DNA of 64,000 nucleotides from positions 744,001 to 808,000 of the forward strand of contig NZ_AP025508.1 in the NCBI RefSeq assembly GCF_024347615.1, in the 5' to 3' direction. Positions 55,888 to 64,000 of the stretch are shown piece by piece. This DNA is from Vibrio splendidus (GTDB lineage Bacteria > Pseudomonadota > Gammaproteobacteria > Enterobacterales > Vibrionaceae). Both the position numbers and the translations under genes were made by a program. The notes under the pieces were generated by a model. It had not been told where the DNA came from. It searched no databases and saw nothing but the letters and a program-made list of their open reading frames with translations. Numbering within the stretch: position 1 is the first letter of the stretch; each line of letters starts with the position of its first letter.

Positions 55888-56316
55888 ATGACCACATTCC
55901 CAAGCTCTCCATTCGGCACTGAAATTACCAGTGATGATATTGTCGCGAAGATGCAGACATTCAGCGGCTGGGAAGACCGTTATCGCCAAGTGATTCAATG
56001 GGGTAAGAAACTGCCAACGATGCCTGATGAACTGAAAAGTGAGCAGGTGATAGTCTCTGGCTGTGAAAGCCAAGTGTGGTTGGTTTCTCAAAATATCGAC
56101 GGTGTTTGGCACTTTTGTGCTGATTCTGATGCTCGTATCGTGCGCGGTCTGATTGCATTAGTGATGGCTGCGTATGATGGAAAAACATCAGAGCAGGTTC
56201 AAGCGTTTGATATTGATGGTTACTTTGAAAACATCGGTTTAATTACCCACCTAAGCCCATCTCGCGGAAACGGATTAAAAGCGATTGTTGCTCAAATCCA
56301 AGAGTTAAGTGCTTAA
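55888..56316 (+). CDS. csdE: Sulfur acceptor protein CsdE
   Basis: 142 residues of the SufE fold. The acceptor cysteine is in VSGCESQVWLV (about residue 59). It receives persulfide sulfur from CsdA and supports TcdA. It is 37 bases downstream of tcdA and converges with csdA, whereas in E. coli csdA and csdE are in one operon; the local inversion is worth noting. Confidence 0.93.
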   Translation: MTTFPSSPFGTEITSDDIVAKMQTFSGWEDRYRQVIQWGKKLPTMPDELKSEQVIVSGCESQVWLVSQNIDGVWHFCADSDARIVRGLIALVMAAYDGKTSEQVQAFDIDGYFENIGLITHLSPSRGNGLKAIVAQIQELSA

Positions 56317-56342
56317 TATCACTCAGATACACAGAAACAAAA

Positions 56343-56367
56343 AGGGTTGACGCTAAACGCCAACCCT
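56343..56367. terminator. Convergent hairpin between csdE and csdA
   Basis: AGGGTTG and CAACCCT form a 7-bp stem around ACGCTAAACGC, with AT-rich sides. Confidence 0.55.
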
Positions 56368-56391
56368 AAATAATTTGCTACTCGCCATCCC

Positions 56392-57603
56392 CTAAAGCAT
56401 ATCAACGGCTTTTTCTATCGCAGCTATAAGCTTATCAACGTCATCCATGTTGTTGTAAATACCAAATGAAATTCGAACCGTGCCTTTCACATTAAGCGCA
56501 TCCATTAATGGGTGAGCACAATGATGCCCTGCACGTACCGCGATCCCTTGCTGATCCAACAGTGTCGCAATGTCTTGATGGTGAACACCATCCATCACAA
56601 AAGTAATCACGCTTGCGTTGGGCTGATACCCCAAAACCTGAATATCATCTAGTTTACTGAGTGCACGGTAGGTTTCGTGCTGAAGCTGGTGGATATGATT
56701 TTCGACATCTTGCTGTGCAAAACCACTCAACCATTCTATCGCGGTGCTTAATGCAATCGCGCCGGCCACATTTGGCGTACCCGCTTCAAACTTCCCAGGC
56801 AGCTGTGAAAAAGTAGTGCCAGAAAAAGAGACGCGCTCAACCATTTTTCCACCACCGTGCCAAGGTGGCATCGCTTCAAGCAATTCAAGTTTGCCGTAAA
56901 GCACACCAATACCGGCAGGGGCATAGAGCTTGTGCCCTGAGAATACGTAGAAATCCGCACCTAAAGCAGCAACATCAACTGGCTCATGAACGATGCCTTG
57001 TGCGCCATCGACCACAACAATCGCATTCATCTTGTGTGCTTTTTCTATGACAGCTTCAATTGGCTGACGAGAACCCGTCACGTTGGTTATCTGAGCCAAT
57101 GCAACAATCTTGGTTCGTTCATTTAAAAGCGTATCAAACGCGACTAGGTCAAATTCGCAATCCGATGTCATCGGTACTTTAACGACTTTAGCCCCGGTTT
57201 GTTCTGCCACAATTTGCCAAGGCACAATGTTGGCGTGATGCTCCATTTCGCTAACCAAGATCTCATCGCCAGGCTGAAGGGTACTTCTTGCGTAGGTTTG
57301 AGCGATCAGGTTAAGTGCTTCGGTGGCACCGCGAGTCCAAATGATCTCTTTTGAAGATCTTGCACCAATAAACTGAGCGACCTTATCTCTTGCCGCTTCA
57401 AACTGACTGGTCGCGTTCGCTGTTAAGCTATGACTACCACGGTGAACATTGGCATTTTGTTTGGAGTAATATTGGCTAATGGCATCAATAACCACCTGAG
57501 GTTTTTGTGTCGTTGCCGCGCTGTCTAAGTAAATCAATGGTTGTTGATTGATGGTTTGTGATAGCGCAGGAAACTGCTCTCGGATGTGATTGATATCAAG
57601 CAT
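56392..57603 (-). CDS. csdA: Cysteine desulfurase CsdA
   Basis: 403 residues, PLP enzyme of the SufS/CsdA class. The PLP lysine is in FSGHKLYAPAGIGVLYG, and the persulfide cysteine in RAGHHCAHPLM. EMEHHANIVPWQ and VDGAQGIVHEPVDV are PLP-contacting segments. It supplies sulfur through CsdE for ct6A and Fe-S assembly. ATG at 57603. Confidence 0.94.
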   Translation of the reverse strand: MLDINHIREQFPALSQTINQQPLIYLDSAATTQKPQVVIDAISQYYSKQNANVHRGSHSLTANATSQFEAARDKVAQFIGARSSKEIIWTRGATEALNLIAQTYARSTLQPGDEILVSEMEHHANIVPWQIVAEQTGAKVVKVPMTSDCEFDLVAFDTLLNERTKIVALAQITNVTGSRQPIEAVIEKAHKMNAIVVVDGAQGIVHEPVDVAALGADFYVFSGHKLYAPAGIGVLYGKLELLEAMPPWHGGGKMVERVSFSGTTFSQLPGKFEAGTPNVAGAIALSTAIEWLSGFAQQDVENHIHQLQHETYRALSKLDDIQVLGYQPNASVITFVMDGVHHQDIATLLDQQGIAVRAGHHCAHPLMDALNVKGTVRISFGIYNNMDDVDKLIAAIEKAVDML

Positions 57604-57690
57604 CTATTCTTACCTAAAATCTTGGATATTGGAGCTAGCGTTGTGCTTAGCGGTATTGTTATTTTATCGCGACTTGTTGACCGTTGCTGA

Positions 57691-58584
57691 CTAATCTTGA
57701 TGATTCCAGCTATTTTCTTGCTCTTTGACTTGATCGAACAGCTTTTGGTTAACGGGAACTTCTATCTGATGCTTAAGCGCTGTTTTTATTAGGTGTCCAG
57801 TGATGAAGTCGATCTCTGTTTTGCGTTGGTAAAACATATCTTGTTTCATGGATGAGTTGTTCTGCGCCGTGGCTTGGATGACCTGCTTGACACTTGCTTC
57901 TAATCCGTCGAATGAACAAGCGATCTCTTCGGCCTGCATAACTTGTGTTAGCTCTTCAACGATAGAACTCAAAATATCCTCAAATCTTTTATCTGCAAGT
58001 TCGCCATTCTTGATCTGTTCAAGGCCCGTGAGTGGGTTGATCGCACAATTGATGGCGAGCTTAGTCCAAAGCGCGGTTTCTATTTGTGGGTTCCAACGCA
58101 CAGCAGGGAGAGCATCATCTAAGACATCAACTAAAAACGTACACTGTTGGCCAGTTTGGTTGAAAGCACCCAATTGAGTTTGGCCCAATCCAGTATGAGA
58201 CACATTGTTTCGGTTGGGTTTGAATGCAGCTTGAGTAGTCGTCGTCAATATTATGGGGTAAGCATCAATTTGAGTGGTTATCTCATCAACCGCGCCCATT
58301 CCGTTATGCATGAACATAAGAATGGTGTCGGGATCGAGATGTTGAAGTAACGGAGTCGTGGCTTCTGCTACTTGCCAAGCTTTGACCGTGAAAATAACCA
58401 AGTCACTCGCTGATAGCTTTTCGATATTGTTGTTACTGAAGGAAAGGGAAGCTTGTCCATCAAGTGATAAGTCAATTGAGTTATCAGTGGAACGACTCCA
58501 CAAAGACACATTATGACCAGCTTGAAGTAGTTTTATTGCCCATAAAGAGCCGATAGCCCCTGGCCCAACAATAGTGATGTTCAC
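57691..58584 (-). CDS. panE: 2-dehydropantoate 2-reductase
   Basis: 297 residues from GTG at 58584. It reduces ketopantoate to pantoate with NADPH in coenzyme A synthesis. The NADPH loop is NITIVGPGAIGSLWAIKLLQAGH. The catalytic Lys is in LWTKLAINCAINPLTGL, and the C-terminal domain is complete (KQDMFYQRKTEIDFITGHLI). A single-gene unit with a weak ribosome binding site. Confidence 0.92.
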   Translation of the reverse strand: MNITIVGPGAIGSLWAIKLLQAGHNVSLWSRSTDNSIDLSLDGQASLSFSNNNIEKLSASDLVIFTVKAWQVAEATTPLLQHLDPDTILMFMHNGMGAVDEITTQIDAYPIILTTTTQAAFKPNRNNVSHTGLGQTQLGAFNQTGQQCTFLVDVLDDALPAVRWNPQIETALWTKLAINCAINPLTGLEQIKNGELADKRFEDILSSIVEELTQVMQAEEIACSFDGLEASVKQVIQATAQNNSSMKQDMFYQRKTEIDFITGHLIKTALKHQIEVPVNQKLFDQVKEQENSWNHQD

Positions 58585-58645
58585 AGCAATACCGAGATAA
58601 GAAAGTGATGCTGCAAGGATAGCGAGGCATTAAATGAAAGCAATA

Positions 58646-58673
58646 AAAAATGGCACCCGAGGGTGCCATTTTG
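58646..58673 (-). terminator. ompK terminator
   Basis: AAAATGGCACCC and GGGTGCCATTTT pair around GA with A/T tracts. Confidence 0.88.
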
Positions 58674-58694
58674 GAAACTTTCTTAGAAGTTCGA

Positions 58695-59510
58695 TTAGAA
58701 CTTGTAAGTTACTGCAACGTAGTGACCTACGCCAGAAGAGTCAGCTTGTGAAGTTGCGTCCCACGGAAGGTTTGCGCCATCTTCAAAACCGTATACGTCG
58801 CTGTATAGTTTTAGACCGTAACCTACTGCAAAGCGATCTGAGTGCCAGTAGATACCGTTAAACATTGCGCCGCCATTGCTTACTTGAGCGTACTCATCTT
58901 TCATACCAAATTGGTAATCGATGTAACCTTGGTAAGAGATGAATGAACCGTTCTCGAAGAAGTAGAATGGTTTGAACCAGTTAGTCGAGATTTGGAAACC
59001 ATTCCAATCTTTTTGGTTTGAGTCGTATGTACCGTAAAGGTTTAGGCCCATTTTACCAAACCATGGAACCATTACGTCAGAACCAAGACCAACTTTCTGA
59101 GTGTTAACACCACCATTGTTACCATCCCACTCGAAAAGAGTTGAAAGGTATAGTTCTTCAACTGGACCGAAAGATAGGTCTTTGCCAGTTAGGCCGTCAA
59201 GAGACATACGAGGAGCAAACTTCATAAAGATTTTGCCATCTTTGTCTGCTTTATCGCTACTTGAATCTGATGTTAGGTTAAATACATCAACATAGCCGTA
59301 AAGGTCGAAGATTCCTGAGCGACCGCCAAATTCCATTTCTAGGTAATCATGAGTAGATTCGTAAGGACCTTTCTCGTTGATTGCACCCATAATGTTGAAC
59401 TGCATCCATTTGTAATCGTTCTTATGGATGTCGCCGTCAGAATAATCAGCCGCCATTACTGGAGCAGATGCTGCTGCAAGTAGGCCAAGAGTTAAAAGTG
59501 ATTTACGCAT
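58695..59510 (-). CDS. ompK: Outer membrane channel OmpK (Tsx family)
   Basis: 271 residues from ATG at 59510; the longer frame to 59654 is rejected because MRKSLLTLGLLAAASAPVMA is a complete signal peptide. The mature 251-residue barrel starts ADYSDGDIHKNDYKWMQFN and ends in the outer-membrane C-terminal pattern VAVTYKF. Tsx proteins pass nucleosides. Vibrio OmpK also serves as a phage receptor. A CRP-type site lies upstream. Confidence 0.93.
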   Translation of the reverse strand: MRKSLLTLGLLAAASAPVMAADYSDGDIHKNDYKWMQFNIMGAINEKGPYESTHDYLEMEFGGRSGIFDLYGYVDVFNLTSDSSSDKADKDGKIFMKFAPRMSLDGLTGKDLSFGPVEELYLSTLFEWDGNNGGVNTQKVGLGSDVMVPWFGKMGLNLYGTYDSNQKDWNGFQISTNWFKPFYFFENGSFISYQGYIDYQFGMKDEYAQVSNGGAMFNGIYWHSDRFAVGYGLKLYSDVYGFEDGANLPWDATSQADSSGVGHYVAVTYKF

Positions 59511-59639
59511 AATGGAACTCTCTATGTTTGAAATAAGTAACCCGCTAATCCGTGCGTGTTTATGATGTCCGAATGCCGAGCATAATAGCGATTTTGTTCT
59601 CAAATAAAAGTGAGACGGAGTGAAAATTACAATTATTAA

Positions 59640-59655
59640 GGTGAAGTTGATCACA
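59640..59655 (-). promoter_or_regulatory. CRP site upstream of ompK
   Basis: TGTGA-TCAACT-TCACC on the minus strand fits TGTGA-N6-TCACA with one mismatch. It centres about 70 bases before a likely TATTAT -10 at 59582-59587, a usual class I position. Control by cAMP-CRP fits the Tsx family. Confidence 0.65.
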
Positions 59656-60096
59656 CTAATGATCTAAATGATGGAACTTTAATGTGGTAATGCATCTTGA
59701 TGCACCTCTAATTCTATTGATTTTGTGAAACTCGATTATTTTGTGGATAAATAGGTGAAATACTGTGCTAAGCAAACGATTCTACTAATTAGAGTGACAT
59801 GCATATCAAAATCAACAGTATTCCTTTCTAAGCGTTTTCTCTTTAAAAATGACTCATTCAAACCTCCTTTCAATCTTGTCTTTGATCTATTTTTGACCAA
59901 CTGCGTAATGATGTTGGAATCAATTGATGAACAACTCATGTGATGACTGACTAGGAATTTGAACCTAGCTACTTTTTGAATCACGGAGAATTAATGACAG
60001 TTCACTGCACTAGATTTTGAGACAATTTTTAAAGATTAGTTATTGGACTAATCATTTGTGTGACGAACTGGTCTAACTTTTTTGGAGAGAAGACCG
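59656..60096. other. Intergenic region, ompK / DUF4397 gene
   Basis: AT-rich, about 440 bases. It carries promoters of the divergent flanking genes. Short frames here have poor codon usage and no ribosome binding site, so none is called. Confidence 0.5.
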
Positions 60097-61443
60097 ATGA
60101 AATATTCACCAGTACTCGCGGTAGCGATGTCAGCCCTGTTCATTGTGGGGTGTGATGATGACGATGAGCCAACAACTCAACTACAAGCTGTACATGCATC
60201 GCCAGATGCTCCGTTGGCTAATGTCTTAGTAAATAGGCAGGCTCGTTGGAGCGGTGTCGATTATGCTCAAGCATCCGGATATACCTCATTAGATCAAGGA
60301 CAGACAACCCTGCAAGTCGATGTTCAACTCCCAGGTGACGCAGTAGCGACTGTGATTCCGCCAAGCCAATTCGATTTGAGCGGTGACCTAGATTACACCG
60401 TAATGGTGGTCGGTGATGCTGATGGTTCTAATAACCCGGTTGAGGCTTTAGTTGTTACAAGGCCTGCTGAGGGAACGGCAACAAGTTCAAGTTTAGATGT
60501 GCAAGTTGTTCACGCGGCAACAGGGGTTGGAGATGTGAACTTATATGTAACGGCACCGAATGATCCATTGGGCGCTCCGCTTGGTACTCTCGGTTATAAG
60601 GACTTTACTGACGTACTCAATATCCCAGCAGGGCAATACCGAGTGAGATTAGAAACCGTGAGCGGTAGTGCTATTGCTTTTGACTCTGGAGAAATCACTC
60701 TTTCTGGCGGTAGCGAGCTAACGATTGCGGCGGTGCCAAGAGCTGATTCAAACAGTGCATCTCCGGTGAAGTTGATGGTGATGGATGGTAGCGGTTCATC
60801 TTTAATCTACGACATGGCAGAAACGGCAGAAGTAAGAGTGGGGCATTTGGTTGATGGTGCGCCGGATGTCGACCCATTTGTCAACGGTTCTGCATTTGCT
60901 CCACTTGCTGATTTAATGTTTAAAGAGATCCGTGGACTTTTAGATTTAGCAGCAGGGACTTACGATATTGACATCTTTGCCGATGGCACAACGACCAATG
61001 CATTGATTGATGCTGACGGGGTGGCTGTATTTGCCGGAATGGATTACAGCATTTATGCAGTGGGTACGTTAAGTCCACTCAATTTGGAACCACTAGTTGT
61101 CCCTGAAAACCGTCGCCCGGTTGCGACCAGTGCGGTGTTAAACATTACCCATGCGGCGGCAAACCCAGTTGCAGCATCGGTTGATATCTACCTGACTGAG
61201 AACGTGGGAATATCTGGTAGCACTCCGGCACTAAGTGATGTGAAGTTCAAAGATTACGCGAATGGTATTTATGTTGCAGCGGGATCTTACTACGTGACAA
61301 TTACTGTCGCAGGAGACCCAACTACTGTTGCCATTGACTCTGCGCCTGCAACTTTGGCTGACGGTGTTGTTTATCAAGTCGTCGCGATTGATGACTCGAC
61401 GGGAACTGGTTTTAACTTGATCGTAAGTGATACAACAGATTAG
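60097..61443 (+). CDS. DUF4397 repeat lipoprotein
   Basis: 448 residues from ATG at 60097, with GGAGAG 7 bases upstream; an ATG at 60082 is rejected. The lipoprotein signal MKYSPVLAVAMSALFIVGC is followed by an acidic DDDDEP linker. Repeated beta-domains of the DUF4397 type follow: QAVHASPDAPLANVLVN (about 33), VQVVHAATGVGDVNLYVT (about 138) and LNITHAAANPVAASVDIYL (about 353). A related middle copy, VRVGHLVDGAPDVDPFVN, is near 250. Such proteins are exported and may bind surfaces or ligands. Function is unknown. Confidence 0.85.
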   Translation: MKYSPVLAVAMSALFIVGCDDDDEPTTQLQAVHASPDAPLANVLVNRQARWSGVDYAQASGYTSLDQGQTTLQVDVQLPGDAVATVIPPSQFDLSGDLDYTVMVVGDADGSNNPVEALVVTRPAEGTATSSSLDVQVVHAATGVGDVNLYVTAPNDPLGAPLGTLGYKDFTDVLNIPAGQYRVRLETVSGSAIAFDSGEITLSGGSELTIAAVPRADSNSASPVKLMVMDGSGSSLIYDMAETAEVRVGHLVDGAPDVDPFVNGSAFAPLADLMFKEIRGLLDLAAGTYDIDIFADGTTTNALIDADGVAVFAGMDYSIYAVGTLSPLNLEPLVVPENRRPVATSAVLNITHAAANPVAASVDIYLTENVGISGSTPALSDVKFKDYANGIYVAAGSYYVTITVAGDPTTVAIDSAPATLADGVVYQVVAIDDSTGTGFNLIVSDTTD

Positions 61444-61472
61444 CGTTTAATTCTCTACTGGCAGAATGTAAA

Positions 61473-61505
61473 AGAGGGTAGCACTGGGCTACCCTCTTCT
61501 CTTTT
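61473..61505 (+). terminator. DUF4397 gene terminator
   Basis: AGAGGGTAG and CTACCCTCT pair around CACTGGG and are followed by a TC/T tract. It is also placed to serve ampG. Confidence 0.8.
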
Positions 61506-61519
61506 GTTTTCTTTTACTC

Positions 61520-62878
61520 TTATTCGTGGTTGTTTTTGGCTTTTTCTAATAAATCAGTGAAAAAGTGGCGTAACGAGTAGAGCATGATCAAACTTGGAAT
61601 CACCATTAATGACGTTAGTATAAAGAAGGTTGACCAGTCATTGAGGAAGTCGACCAATTCACCGCTGAAAGATGCCAACGTCGTTCGACCGAAATTTCCC
61701 AATGATGCTAGCAAGGCGTATTGCGTTGCCGAGAAAGCTTGCCCAGTTAGTAGCGTTAAGAAGGAAACGAATGCCACTGTCGAAAAGGCGGTTGTGAAGT
61801 TATCGACAATAATCGTTGCAAGGAATAAGTTTTCATTGGGTCCTACTTGAGCAATCCATGCAAACATTAGGTTGCTGGCTGCCATTGCTACGCCGCCAAT
61901 CATTAGCCCACGTACAATACCAAATTTCACATTGAAGACACTGCCTAGCAAGGTGAAGAATATGGTTGCCCCCCAACCAATTAACTTGGAGTAGTGACCA
62001 ATTTGTTCATTGCTAAAGCCGATCTCTTTATAGAAGGGAATCGACATTCTGCCCAAGAAGGCTTCACCTATCTTAAACAGGAATACGAACAACAGAAGCG
62101 TAATAGCGACTTGAACACCGTTTCGCTTAAAGAAATCGTAGAAAGGTTCCAACACTGTAACGCTTAGCCAGGCAACAACTTTAGAGCCCACAACTTTATT
62201 ATGGCGCTGTTGTGCTTCTTTTTGTAATGCTTCACGTTGTGTTGTTGGTTCTCCGACAAACAGGGTGAATAGCATCAGAATGATAACGACACCGGCCATA
62301 CCGTAATAAACACCATTCCAACCTATTGTATCGGCATTGATAAATGCGAGATAACCAGGAAGAGAGTAGCCTGTCCACCATCCCATCACTGCCATTGCGG
62401 ATGCTTGCGGTAATTTGGTGGATTCAGATTTAGGAAATGAATCAATACGGAAGGCATCAATGGCTATATCTTGGGTTGCCGACGCAATCGCAATTCCGAG
62501 AGCCAGCATTGAGGTGAACATCAAGTCATTGGCAGGGTTAACCCCGGCAATGAACAGCGTGCAGATCAATACAAAGCTTTGGCATAGAAATATCCAACTG
62601 CGTCGTTGTCCCAATATCGCATGTAGAATCGGCAGTTTGACTCGGTCTACCAGTGGTGCCCAAAGAAAGTTAATCGCATAGACGGCGAACACACTACCGA
62701 AATAACCGATAGCAGCACGAGTTAATCCTGCATCTTTTAGCCAGCCTGACATGTTAGAGCCGATAAGAACCCAAGGAAAGCCACTCGAACAACCCAACAT
62801 AAACACCCAAAGTAGACGTTTATCTAGGTAGCTACGGAAAGTCTGCATCCAAGAAAGAGAGGGAGTGCCAGATGACAT
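61520..62878 (-). CDS. ampG: Muropeptide permease AmpG
   Basis: 452 residues, MFS carrier with 12-14 membrane helices. It imports GlcNAc-anhydroMurNAc peptides for cell-wall recycling and, where present, AmpR-controlled beta-lactamase induction. Family segments are LGCSSGFPWVLIGSNMSGWLKDAGLTRAAIGYFG and SATQDIAIDAFRID. It lies near a YajG-like gene, as in E. coli, but with a cyclophilin gene in between. Confidence 0.93.
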   Translation of the reverse strand: MSSGTPSLSWMQTFRSYLDKRLLWVFMLGCSSGFPWVLIGSNMSGWLKDAGLTRAAIGYFGSVFAVYAINFLWAPLVDRVKLPILHAILGQRRSWIFLCQSFVLICTLFIAGVNPANDLMFTSMLALGIAIASATQDIAIDAFRIDSFPKSESTKLPQASAMAVMGWWTGYSLPGYLAFINADTIGWNGVYYGMAGVVIILMLFTLFVGEPTTQREALQKEAQQRHNKVVGSKVVAWLSVTVLEPFYDFFKRNGVQVAITLLLFVFLFKIGEAFLGRMSIPFYKEIGFSNEQIGHYSKLIGWGATIFFTLLGSVFNVKFGIVRGLMIGGVAMAASNLMFAWIAQVGPNENLFLATIIVDNFTTAFSTVAFVSFLTLLTGQAFSATQYALLASLGNFGRTTLASFSGELVDFLNDWSTFFILTSLMVIPSLIMLYSLRHFFTDLLEKAKNNHE

Positions 62879-62899
62879 GGGGCGTCCTTGTATAGAAAA

Positions 62900-62922
62900 A
62901 CGCCCTTAAGAGGTTAAGGGCG
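62900..62922 (-). terminator. Terminator between the cyclophilin gene and ampG
   Basis: CGCCCTTA and TAAGGGCG pair around a short loop. TTTTTC follows on the minus strand, 11 bases past the cyclophilin stop. It should limit read-through into ampG. Confidence 0.82.
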
Positions 62923-62932
62923 CTGTATGAGA

Positions 62933-63481
62933 TTACTTAAGAAGTGTTACTTTGTTGATGATGATAGGGTCGGCTGGAATATCGGACATGCGGCCCATTC
63001 GCTTAGTCGGAATAGTTGCCATCTTTTGTACGACATCAAACCCTTCAGTTACCGTGCCAAAAACAGCGTAGCCCGGGTTACCACCTTTTGCATTCAAGAA
63101 GTCGTTATCCGAAAAGTTGATAAAGAACTGACGAGTCGCAGAGTCTGGAGCGTTAGTGCGAGCCATTGCGATCGTTGCTGTATCATTCTTTAGACCGTTA
63201 CTGCCTTCATTTTTGATTGGGGCATAAGTCGCTTGTTGATTCATGTCTTGATCGAAGCCGCCACCTTGCGCCATAAAGCCAGGAATAACACGGTGGAAGA
63301 TAGTGCCTTCGTAGCTGCCGTCTGCCACGTATTTTAGGAAGTTTTCAGTACTAACCGGAGCTTGCTCTTGGTTTAGCTCAATCGTGAAGTCACCTAATGT
63401 TGTTTCAACGTTCACTTTTGGGCCTGCCCAAACGCTCACGCTCACCAGCATTAATGCAATAGAAGTTAGAATACGGCTCAT
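62933..63481 (-). CDS. ppiA: Periplasmic peptidyl-prolyl cis-trans isomerase (cyclophilin)
   Basis: 182 residues. The signal peptide is MSRILTSIALMLVSVSVWA. The cyclophilin core has FHRVIPGFMAQGGGFD, ATIAMARTNAPDSATRQFFINFSDN and NPGYAVFGTVTEGFDVV, with the catalytic Arg in FHRV. It speeds proline isomerisation in exported proteins. The start overlaps the upstream yajG stop by one base, so the two are translationally coupled. Confidence 0.92.
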   Translation of the reverse strand: MSRILTSIALMLVSVSVWAGPKVNVETTLGDFTIELNQEQAPVSTENFLKYVADGSYEGTIFHRVIPGFMAQGGGFDQDMNQQATYAPIKNEGSNGLKNDTATIAMARTNAPDSATRQFFINFSDNDFLNAKGGNPGYAVFGTVTEGFDVVQKMATIPTKRMGRMSDIPADPIIINKVTLLK

Positions 63482-64000
63482 TAGAAACGTTCCTTCATGT
63501 AGTTTTGTAGTTCAGGGTCGTTCGCAATTTCAGTAAGAACCAAGTTGATCACATCGTTAAGAACCATTGAGATGTCGTCGTTTGAAGCACTTAGCGCTCC
63601 AGTACGAGTTGCGGTACCGTTGAATGTTTTAACTAGCTTACCTTCAGGTGTCTCGGCCGTTACTTCAAGCGTTACTTTACCGTCCATTTTGTTTTCCATA
63701 ATGGTGTGTTCTACGGTAACAAGTGCTTCTTGAATCTCTAAAACAATAGAGTTTTCACTGTTTACGCTTGCTCGGAAACCTTGAGACTCTAACTGTTGAG
63801 CTACTGCGTTCTCTAGCGAAATACGCATGTTTTGTTTAGCGTGAATTGGCTGAATGTTTGAACGGCCACTATCAACCAAGGCTACATATTGAGCGGCACG
63901 AACATCTTTACTGGTTAGTGTGTATGTTTTGCCTTGTACAAGGTTGCTTGAGCTTAGTGAAGCTTCTGGCATTACATTGATCTGTTCTTGCTGAGGGGCA
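63481..64000 (-). CDS. yajG: YajG family lipoprotein, partial (N-terminus beyond the right edge)
   Basis: The frame is open to base 64000, giving about 172 codons; an internal ATG at 63972 is not taken as the start because coding continues upstream (APQQEQINV...). The visible part matches YajG in having LTSKDVRAAQYVALVD and ending with ALSASNDDISMVLNDVINLVLTEIANDPELQNYMKERF. The lipoprotein signal must lie outside the window. E. coli yajG is next to ampG. Function is unknown; it is an outer-membrane lipoprotein. Confidence 0.82.
   Translation of the reverse strand, partial: APQQEQINVMPEASLSSSNLVQGKTYTLTSKDVRAAQYVALVDSGRSNIQPIHAKQNMRISLENAVAQQLESQGFRASVNSENSIVLEIQEALVTVEHTIMENKMDGKVTLEVTAETPEGKLVKTFNGTATRTGALSASNDDISMVLNDVINLVLTEIANDPELQNYMKERF

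Noticed and set aside
59736..59984. 82-codon minus-strand frame
   Set aside because: No ribosome binding site and AT-driven composition; overlaps likely promoters.
1..64000. CRISPR arrays and rRNA or ordinary tRNA genes
   Set aside because: No regularly spaced direct repeats with unique spacers, no rRNA sequence, and no tRNA cloverleaf other than the tmRNA ends was recognised.

Overview
The window is chromosomal DNA of a marine gammaproteobacterium, almost certainly a Vibrio of the Splendidus/Harveyi type. Support: a tmRNA tag of the ANDENYALAA form, an OmpK-type Tsx porin, Vibrio-type protein sequences throughout, and gene orders shared with E. coli but with Vibrio-specific gaps, such as recC and recB without ptrA between them. 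No assembly-level comparison was possible.

Layout. 1-5850 is an accessory island inserted at the 3' end of ssrA (tmRNA). It carries the N-terminal part of a type I restriction-modification methyltransferase (HsdM, cut by the window edge), a RepA-like AAA ATPase, a small unknown protein and two tyrosine recombinases in tandem, the second abutting ssrA. 5851-17314 is core housekeeping: ssrA and smpB (trans-translation), ratA-rnfH, bamE, recN (SOS), nadK, grpE, a dicarboxylate/amino-acid symporter, dnaK and dnaJ. The grpE and dnaK genes have recognisable sigma-32 promoters. 17451-20880 is a minor type IV pilin cluster (pilE divergent from fimT-pilW-pilX-pilV). 21178-27068 holds an AbgT-family transporter, a CNNM/CBS membrane protein, tadA, a previously unlisted 44-residue basic ORF and mltF. 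purL follows, with a PurR box.

31618-41270 is a mixture: a DUF3332 lipoprotein, dapD, a UshA-type 5'-nucleotidase, marC, a 268-bp MITE-like element, an IscU-like plus GGGtGRT two-gene operon, yebG (SOS), and a LysR regulator divergent from a TDT-family transporter. 41398-51202 is recC-recB-recD with a small ORF and a structured spacer between recC and recB. 51759-57603 is argA, a small membrane protein, mltA, tcdA, csdE and csdA; TcdA, CsdE and CsdA form the tRNA ct6A/cysteine-desulfurase module. 57691-64000 holds panE, ompK, a DUF4397 lipoprotein, ampG, a periplasmic cyclophilin and a YajG lipoprotein cut by the window edge.

Most interesting region. The IscU-like/GGGtGRT operon (36693-38399) has a long structured 5' leader. 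At 38598-38672 (minus strand) it has the signature segments of the fluoride (crcB) riboswitch. Downstream, a hairpin masks the ribosome binding site, and a 9-bp alternative helix to a segment directly behind the aptamer would open it. The two protein families have no established function, so this may be an undescribed ligand-controlled Fe-S-related system.
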